From Dactylorhiza incarnata (taxonomy: Eukaryota; Streptophyta; Magnoliopsida; Asparagales; Orchidaceae): DNA of 64,000 nucleotides. Shown piece after piece: positions 44,001 through 53,000 of this stretch. The translations under genes and the position numbers were made by a program. The notes under the pieces were generated by a model, which worked only from the letters and a program-made list of their open reading frames with translations, did no database searches and was not told the origin of the DNA. The stretch is from contig JAWHQI010000170.1 of the NCBI GenBank assembly GCA_033032865.1, positions 3,593,001 to 3,657,000 of the forward strand, written 5' to 3'. Position 1 is the first letter of the stretch; each line of letters begins with the position of its first letter.

Positions 44001-47000
44001 CACTTACCAAGTTTTTCATCCCCCTCTCTCGCTCCCTCTCTCCCCCTCCCCCTCCCCCTCCCTCCCTTCCATGATCTCTCTCTCTTGCTCTTGTTGCCTC
44101 CTCAATCTTTCCCTTCTTCTTATCTCAATCTCAAGCCCTTTCATCATCTTTTATTAAGGCAGTGTGGCAATGGCTAATAAAGATTGACTTATTCAGTTGA
44201 TCTTGTACTCGATAAAACTTGAAGTGACTCTAGAGTATAAGCATTTAACTCAATAAATAAACTACTTGATCCCAAATATTTGTATATAACTTTAAAAAAT
44301 ATTTTCTTATAATTAATGTTATCAACTTGGCGATTAATGTATATTCAAGACTCTATCACACACACACGAGCAGTCGTGCACAAGATCCCCTGTGAACCGG
44401 CAACAACAATGTCTAAGGATTGTTGATGTCGGTACACTAGGGACCACGTTCGTACTTCTTGATGCAAGACATGCATCACCATTTGTCTGCCACCCTGGCA
44501 TCACCACCAGAGACCCACCTTGGCGTCTCACAAAGGCGGCTATGACTGAATTCTTTCATATCATCGAGCGCTTGGGTACTCGTCGGAACTGGCTCCGCAC
44601 TTTGGAAAGTGCTCGACGCTTGCTGGGTCTTGGAATGAAGATCCAGCTTTGCGTCTTTGGTAGGCTGACTAAGGAGCACAACCTTGCGATGTGCTATATG
44701 GTCCGATACATTGTACGTTTGCATCGAACCCTCTTCGTAGGGCAGTACTTCAAAGGCGTATAAGTATGCCTTATGTGGTACTAGTAAGACCTCCTGACGT
44801 CCTTCGTACGTATCCTTGACCGCGGTCGGGAATACCCGTACACCCCAACCAGCTCTCCGTGTCCCAACACCAGGAAACGATAAGTTGTTGAGGCCTGGGA
44901 TCGAACACCCGACCTCCTAGATAGGAGGCTCTCACCAACGCTCTCATTACCAACTGACCTAGGAGGTCGGGTGTTCGATCTCGGGCCTCAACAACCTACC
45001 GATTCCTGGTGATGGGACTCCGAGAGCTGGTTGGGTGTACGGGCTGCAGCCCTGATAAAGCCGCCTTGGTGAGACGCCAAAGTGGGCCCCCTGGTGGTGA
45101 TGCCAGGGTAGCAGGAAGGTGGTGATGCATGTCCTGCATCATAAAAGTGCACTTTTATCACTTTTATGATGCAGGACAAGCGTCACACCTGCCTGCCACC
45201 ATGACATCACCACCAGGGGGTCCACCCTGGCATCACCACCAGGGAGTCCACCCTGGCATCACCACCAGGGGGTCCACCCTGGCATCACCACCAGGCACCC
45301 TGGCATCACCACCAATGCGACTTTCATCAGGGCTGCAACCCATACACCCCAACCAGCTCTCCGCCTGAACCTAAACATTTTGCTTCTTTCTTCTGTAGGG
45401 CACCCAGCTTTGATAGGACGCCATCGTCCATTTCCTGTAACTCATCAAGCAGCGGAGAGGTGGCTACATCATATGCAACAGGCATTAGAGGGTACCCCAA
45501 GCATTGACCCAGATACAAAAATAAAGATGATGAATTTCTTCAGGTGTGTTCTTTTTCTTTGCCTCATTATTGTTCATGTTTTGGTGAGAATTTGATTTAA
45601 AGTATTTGTATGCAAAATGATTTACTTTGCCTCATTATCATCGCTCTTGATAGTATTGCTTGTCCAATTGTTGTATTTTCTACTTTATAATTCCCGGACA
45701 CTAATTATGTTTACTTGTCTAATTGTTGTATTTTCTATCATTTATTGCACAGGCTCAAATCATCCAACTCCATTTTCAATCAGCTTAATATTTAATTTAT
45801 GTCACTCTAACCGTTCTTCTTATATTATCATTAATTAATTAATCATTTCTAGTTTTGAAGCTCATCCGTTTTATCGTTGGTTAATTGCAGTTTTATAAAT
45901 TTACTCATGCCAGCCTCTCATCGCTTAATACTATGGAGTCACTTTCACATTTATCTACTCTAGGAGCTTGATCAATTCCTTTATTATGTATATATATATG
46001 GTTAATTACGGGACCTCCCTTTCGAGTTTGCATAATTACAGGTTGCACCCCTCTATCTTTCGAAATTACATTTACCTCCCTTCTAAGTTCTCCTAGTTTA
46101 CAAAAATGGCTCGTTCCGTTAGAAATATGGATGAAAAATGATAAAGGGTCCGTTTGGCGCGGCTTATTTCCTCCGGTGCGGCAGAAACGCAATGAAGAAA
46201 TAGGCAAAGCACTGTTTGGCGCGGCTTATGGTCCGAAACGGAGGTTATTAATAACCTCCGTTTCTTTGTTAACCTCTGCCGATGTTTTTATCCCCAGTCT
46301 AGCCGCGCCCGAACAGCAGTTCTAGGGTTTCCTCTCCCCCGATCTCCTTCGCCCGCTCCAGTCGACGACACCATCGCCGGTCTTTGTCGCCGTCGCCGCT
46401 CCTCACGCTGCCGTTCGTCGTCACCTGACGCCGCTCCTCACGCCGCCGCTCCTCACGCCGCCGCTCCTCACGCCGCCGCTCCTCACGCCGCCGCTCCTCG
46501 TCGGTATCTCTCGACGCCGCCGGAATCAGACATTCCAGTTTCCTCCTCCTCCGGAATCAACCGATCCAGCTTCCTCCTCCTCCTAAGCCTATCCAGTGCT
46601 CGCCCGCTCCAGCTTCCTCCGCCGGATTTTAGGTAGAAATCATTATTTTTTTGTTAATTTTTTTTGAGATGAATGTGTTTGTGTGTGTGGTGTGATGATG
46701 GTGGTGAATGTGTGTTTGTTTGTGTGTGTAATTAATTTTTGTGTTTGTGTTATATATGTGTGTGTTATATGTGTGTGTATTATATGTGTTTGTGTGTGTG
46801 TATTTTATGTGTGTGTGTTGTATGTTATATGTGTGTGTCTTATATATGTATGTGTATATGTGTGTGTGTGTTGTATGTGTGTGTGTGTGTATGTGTATGT
46901 GTGTGTTGTATGTTATATGTGTGTGTGTGTTTATGTTTATGTGTGTATGAGTGTGTGTGTGTGTGTTTATATGTTTATGTTTATATATATATGTATGAGT

Positions 47001-50000
47001 GTGTGTTTATGTGTGTGTGTGTGTTTATATGTATGAGTGTGTGTGTGTGTGTTAGTATTTTGGCTGAAAGTAGCTCTCTTTTCAACCAACCTGTACCATG
47101 CATGACATCGAAGCAGACAGGTATGCCAACCCAAAATGTGATGACTGCTTGTGATTTCAACATGTGTTTCACGTTCGTTATGCCAGGTTGGGAAGGCTCT
47201 GCGCATGATAGCCGCATTTTCAATTATGCACTTCGGGATCCCCGTTACAAATTTCCGCATCCACCCCCAGGTAATAAGATTTCTATTACATTTTTTATAC
47301 TTCTCACCTTTGAAGCATAACAACTTTGCTACAGCTTCGCCAAACAAACCGATATTGTGATGGCGACTATGACACTGCATAATTTTATTCGGCGGCACCC
47401 GTCGCGGAGGGATATTGATTTCAATGACGTCGAGCAGGGAGGTGGTGATGAGAGGGGGGGGGGGGGGGAGCACACAAGGGCATCAAGTAGTTTGTCCTGA
47501 TACAGCAGGCGGGGTAGATGAGATGATCACGTTGCGTGAAAATATAGCGCAACAGTTGTACACTTCTAGATCTTAGATGGTGAGAAGAATTGTTGGTATT
47601 TTTATATATTATAGTAACTATTATCAAGATTGTGTATTTGATGTGTATCGAATTTTTTTTCTTTTCAAAAACTCCATTTGACCCAAACAAAATTTATAAA
47701 ACTCCATTTCAATAAGCACTGAAAACTCCATTTCACCCAAACAGTTTTCTAACAAAACTCCATTTCTCAGAAACAACTCTTTTTCAAAACTCCATTTCTG
47801 ATCAACAGCTTTTCATCAGCAACAGCCCAACCAAACGGACCCAATGTCAGCCAAATTATTTTATGATTCAATTTTACTCTTTGTAATGACTCTACATTGA
47901 AAGGTGTGACCTTTTTTTTAGAAATATAGATGGAAAGTGATAAAATATCCCAAATTATTTTACGATATTCTATTTTTACCATTTTTACTAACTCTGCATT
48001 CAAGAAGGTGCTTTACATTTTACCCTTTGTAATGAATTTATAATCATTATAAAAGGATAAAAATGAAATATCATAAAATAATTTGGCTAATTTTATCATT
48101 TACCATCCATATTTCTAACGAAAGGGGCATTTTTGTAAACTGGGGAAACTTAGAGGGGAGGTAAATGTAATTTCGAAAGATAGAGGGATACAACCTGTAA
48201 TTATGCAAACTCCCAGGGGAGGTCCCGACGATTAACTCTCTCTCTCTATATATATTGTTAGGGTTGGCTCCGCTCAAAGTATTCTACATAGGTCCATCAA
48301 GTTTGGAATGACCTTATATAGTACCTTCAACGTAGAGTCTTGCTCTAGGTAGACACGAAACCCATGAGTCACTACCGAGTCGGTTTCGACACGCGCAGAC
48401 ATATACTAAATTATTCAACAATCTACCCATATGTCCGCCGCAAACCCAACTTCAGAATGAGTGGTTTGTGCAATGTTCAACCAAAAATATAAATCATTCA
48501 CAATCGTGTCTCACACATGTTAAACACATTAGACTTAAATAAAAGTGTATGCAAGCATAAGAATAAACACAAACCCCAGCAGCATCACACAGCAGTCTAA
48601 AGTACGATCATAACACAAGATCAACACACCTAATGTCTAATGATCAACAAAGAGCAAAATAGTTCAAACAACAAGTATAACAAGAGCTAAACAATGCTCT
48701 AAACAGAGATAAAACAATAAACAAATATTACTCAAGCTGTGATCATCCTCAGATGTACAACAGGTCGTCCTGGTCTGGATCCCCCTCAGCAAATGTTCCT
48801 CCATCTCCAGCATCTCCTGTAATTTTCAACAGAGAATTTCATTTAAAATGAATTCAGACATTTGAAAATTTACATGGATCTAGTTCTATTGTAAGAACGT
48901 AGTACTTTATAATTAGCTAGGAGGACACCTGCTCAGAGTATTATAGGTTCTACGGTTCTACCTCAGAATCCATTATCGATATCCAACGAAATGATCTTAT
49001 GGACTTCTTAACTCCGCAGTTATATTTGTGTTCCAATATTAAATATCACGGTTACTGTTCTTCTAAAGTTAACTGAGAAACATCAAATTTGGATTGAAAT
49101 CAATTAACAGAAGAAGAGTTAAACCGAGTCAGATTGTGTTATCATATTGGAATAACACTCTTTCAAGGTAAGAAAAATGAATCCATGTGAAGTTATTAAC
49201 ATCAGATTTAGAATAAAACAACTCACCAGATTCGTGTTCAGCAACCAAAAGCATCAACGAAGCATGCTTGATTTTACAAAGGAAATCAGAAAAATCAAAA
49301 TATTTGACTTGGACTAGACTGATCTAAATTATCTTTAGTCTCATTTCCCTCACTGTTTTGATTAGTCGATCTTTGAGCATTCCTTTCGTCAATGGATCAG
49401 CTAGGATATCCTTCGATTGCACATCGATCAAAGTGATAATTTCTTGTTCTTTCAGATAATTCAGCAAAGTATGTCTCAGTCGTACGTGTATCTTTTAGTA
49501 TCATAAAACTCATGATTCTTTGTAATACATTATCAATGTCTCAAAATAATTGAATAAGGATTCTTTATAATATTGAAGTTATAGAACTACACAAGTACAA
49601 CAACTATTTTCTTTAGCAATACGACTATATTCTCAATTATTTTCGCGTATTAAGCAATATGACTATAACCGCTGTCTCAAAATATTTTCTTTAGCATTGA
49701 TAGTCGGTTCTCGGGTCGGTTCTTGGTACCCGACCCTTGGAACCAGGAACCGAATCGAATTGTCGGTTCTGGTATTATGAGAACCGGACCCGAACCGAAC
49801 CTATTTGGAACCGACCCAAACCATTCGGTTCGGTTCGGTTCTGGTCCGGTTCTCGGTTCTTCAGTTATTTTTGCACATCCCTACATCAGAGTATTCATCC
49901 ACAGTAGGACGGTGACCAGTGTAGCACAGAACATGATCTTTAGTACCTCTCAGGTATCTCATCAGCTTATCTATGACATCCCAATGCTCTTTGCCTGAAC

Positions 50001-53000
50001 TACTGGTAAAGCGGCTCAACATGCTAACAGAAAAGATAATATCTGGTCTTGTACAACTTGTGACATATATGAAACTACCAATTATCCTTGAGTATTTCAT
50101 TTGATCAATGCTGACCTCTACGTTAGGACTCTTGACATTATGATTAAAAAATGTCTTCACTGGCCTACAATCTTTGTATCCCCAAGTAGAAAAAAGTTGC
50201 TATATATAGTGAGCCTGACTAAGAGTAATGCTACCTTTATCAATTCTAACTTTCATACCTAATAGGGTATTAACAAGACCGAAGTCCTTCATGTCAAATT
50301 CTTTTGCGAGAGTGGATTTAATATCCCCCATTGCAGCAAGATCCGACCCCAAATTAACATGTCATCCACATATAGGCATATGATGACTGTCTTATTTGAC
50401 ACCAAGCGGTGATAAAGACATTTATCAGAGAAATTGGATTGAAATTCAAAGTTCTTTACCACTTGGTCAAATTTCATGTGCCACTTCTCAGACGCTTGTT
50501 TAAGCTCATAGATTGACTTATCTAGTTTGCACACTTTATCTTTTAGATCTTTATGTACAAAACCTTCATGTTGTGCTATGTAGATCTCTTCATCAAGCTC
50601 TCCATTGAAGAAGATTATCTTTACATTCATCTGATGAACTATAAAGTCTCAATAAACGCTAAAGCAAGAAGAATTCTTATAGTCGATAGGTGACACACAG
50701 ATGAATAAACATTAAAATAATCTATTCCTCATGCTGTTTATAATTTTTAGCTACCATGTGTGCTTTATATCTATCTATAGAACTCATCCCAATGTAATTT
50801 TTTCTGTAATACTCACTTGCATCTTAGGACTTTAGCTCCTTTTGGTAGGTCAATTAGATGTTAAGTGTTGTTTTGTAGTAGCGAGCCCATTTCATCATCT
50901 ATGGTTTCTGCTCAACGAATCTCTTAATCTCATTGCTTCCTGGTAGGAGAATGGATCATCCTCTAAGTGGTAGGTGACAAAATTTTCACCAAATTTTTTA
51001 GAGATTCTATCTCTTGTAGACGCTCTAACTGGAATAGGTTCAACCTCTAAAGGTTGGGGAGCAGTGTCAGAAGGGTCGGCTTCAAGTTCTACAGTAGATT
51101 CTGAAATAATATCAGTAGACCTAGATACGGTTAAGTCAGTAGACCCGGATACGGTTAAGCCTTGATCTTTGACAAACTTATTTTCAAAGAATACGACATT
51201 TCTAGACTATATCACTGAATTAATGGACAGATCTAGAAACCTATCAGCTGCACTATCTTCTGCTCTACCTAGATAAACGCAGGTTGTTGTTCTAGGTCCC
51301 ACCTTAGGTCTCTTAAGGTCTTGTATCCTAATTTAAGCGATACAACCCCAAGTTTTTAGAGTATCAAATCTACAGTGATGACAATGTCACAGCTCATAAG
51401 GAGTACAAGTGAGCTTAGAATGAGACAATATATTTAGAATGTGATTTGTAGTTAGAACAACTTCTCCCCAAAAGGAATTAGGCATGCCAGCTGTGAGTAG
51501 CATAAAATCAACATTTTTGTTAAAGTTCTATTCTTCCACCCAACAATACCATTTGACTGGGGTGAGTAACGCGTTGTGGTTTCAAGGATTATCCCCTCAG
51601 AGGCACAAAATTCCTTGAACCCAGTCGCAGTGTATTCTCCTTCTCGATTACTTCTAAATCTCTTGATTTTTAAATTTAACTGGTTTTCGACATGAGATTT
51701 GAAGATCTTAAAAGTTTCAACCTCTTCATCTTTCGATTTCAGTAGATACACATGACAATATCTAGAATAATCGTCTATGAAGTAATAAGATACTTCATTC
51801 CCCCTCTAGTGACATGACTCCTGAAATCACAGAGGTCGAAATGTATAAATTCAAGAAGTTGCGTGCTTCTAGAAACCAACTTAAAATATTTTTTAGTGAT
51901 CTTAATTTGTGCACACACCTCACACTTATCAAATCAAATAGATAGATCTAAAGTAATATTATGACTCTTAGCTAAGTCTCGCATTTTCCTGTAGTTCGCA
52001 TGTCCATGTCCGTTGTTTAGGCTAAGTCTATTCATTTTATTGATCAAGTACGCACAACCAAAGTAGTGTGAATTAACCGTTAAAGTTATTTAATACGAAC
52101 AAGAAAGAGAATGCTTGAATTAATGAAGAACGGATACAATCCGGAGCAAGCTCCGGCCAACTCTTGGAGGCTGGTTCCTCCAAGGAGCCTTCTCTCAAAA
52201 GAGAGCCTAAATTCCTAATGATCCAAAAGATAACCCTAACACTCCCATACCTCCTCCTTATATAGGGAGGAGGGGACTCACAACAAACCTAATATTAAAA
52301 ATAAAAGCAGTAATAATGGCGCGTGCGCGTAACAATACATCCCTTCAGAAAAGCGATCTTGTCCCCAAGGTTGGAGCGCCGCCCGCCGGTCAGTAGTGGG
52401 ATGCTGTTGAGGTGCCCGGGGCATCGTCCGGTAATCTGTCCGAGAGCAGCAGGGCGTCGAAATCGGCGGCGGAGAGCACGGCCACGTCGTCGCCGATGAG
52501 GACCCGACACTCCTTCACGGAGCACTCATGACCAGGAGAGTAGGGGTGCTTGCAGCGGAAGCACAGGCCATTGCTTCGTAAGTCGTTGTACTCCTGGTTG
52601 GAGAGGCGGTGGGTAGGGACAGCCCGGTTGTTGCGAGGACCCATCATTGGTGGCCGAGGCAGAGGAGGTGGCGGAGGGATAGGTTTCGGATGGGTCGAGA
52701 CATATGTGTAGGAAGGATGCCGAGAGGGAGGTGATGGGGAAGGAATGTCGCCGGACGTCGCGAGAAATTCTGCCTCCACCAGAGGGGCGAGGTCAATGGC
52801 GTGGTGAACCGTTAATGGATGGAGAGTGCGGAGACGGGAGCGGAAGTGGGGTTGCAAGCCGTTCATGAAGAACCCCAAGTAATGGTCCGGGGGAAGACCG
52901 GGGACATGAGTGACTAATTCCACGAAGGCATCAATGTACGAGTCGATGGAGCCAGTGTGACGCACCCCGCAAAGTCGCTCGATCATGGGGCCGGAGTAGC

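Larger units (their letters stand above)
44440..45350. repeat. Composite inverted repeat with CATCACCACCAGGG tandem units
   Basis: 44,445-44,535 (GCATCACC...CTGGCATCACCACC...GGCGTCTCAC) is repeated inverted at 45,060-45,130. A near-perfect palindrome TGTCCTGCATCATAAAAGTG with its complement nine bases on covers 45,128-45,177. 45,205-45,315 has four to five direct units of CCACCCTGGCATCACCACCA. Confidence 0.8.
35216..45398 (+). other. GLB3 intron 2, 10,183 bp, filled with transposons
   Basis: Starts GTAGTC and ends TTCTGTAG. Recognisable intron-like AT-rich sequence lies at 35,216-35,466 and around 43,400-44,330. The rest is retroelement LTRs, a gag-only element, tandem repeats and SINE-like inverted repeats, listed separately. 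Confidence 0.88.
46146..47842 (+). mobile_element. PIF/Harbinger-type derivative inserted in the MITE
   Basis: Ends GGGTCCGTTTGG and CCAAACGGACCC are perfect 12-bp inverted repeats of the PIF/Harbinger kind. Flanking bases AAA and AAT are too short and AT-rich to prove the 3-bp duplication. Inside are remnants of a Harbinger (HARBI1-like) transposase, a 15-bp GC repeat (46,436-46,500) and a TG-rich microsatellite. Confidence 0.8.
46000..48237. mobile_element. Fold-back MITE split by a Harbinger derivative
   Basis: Left arm 46,000-46,145 and right arm about 48,090-48,237 are inverted copies (GGGACCTCC...GTTTGCATAATTACAGGTTG...TCTATCTTTCGAAATTACAT...). Without the insertion the element would be about 540 bp. 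Unit-internal sequence 47,843-48,090 is AT-rich, non-coding. Confidence 0.8.

Noticed and set aside
43918..44157. Pro/Ser/Leu-rich ORF in intron 2
   Set aside because: Derived from a CT-rich low-complexity run; no domain.
46683..47320. Cys/Val-rich ORFs of 117 and 193 codons
   Set aside because: Mostly a TG microsatellite; only the end of the longer frame is real transposase sequence.
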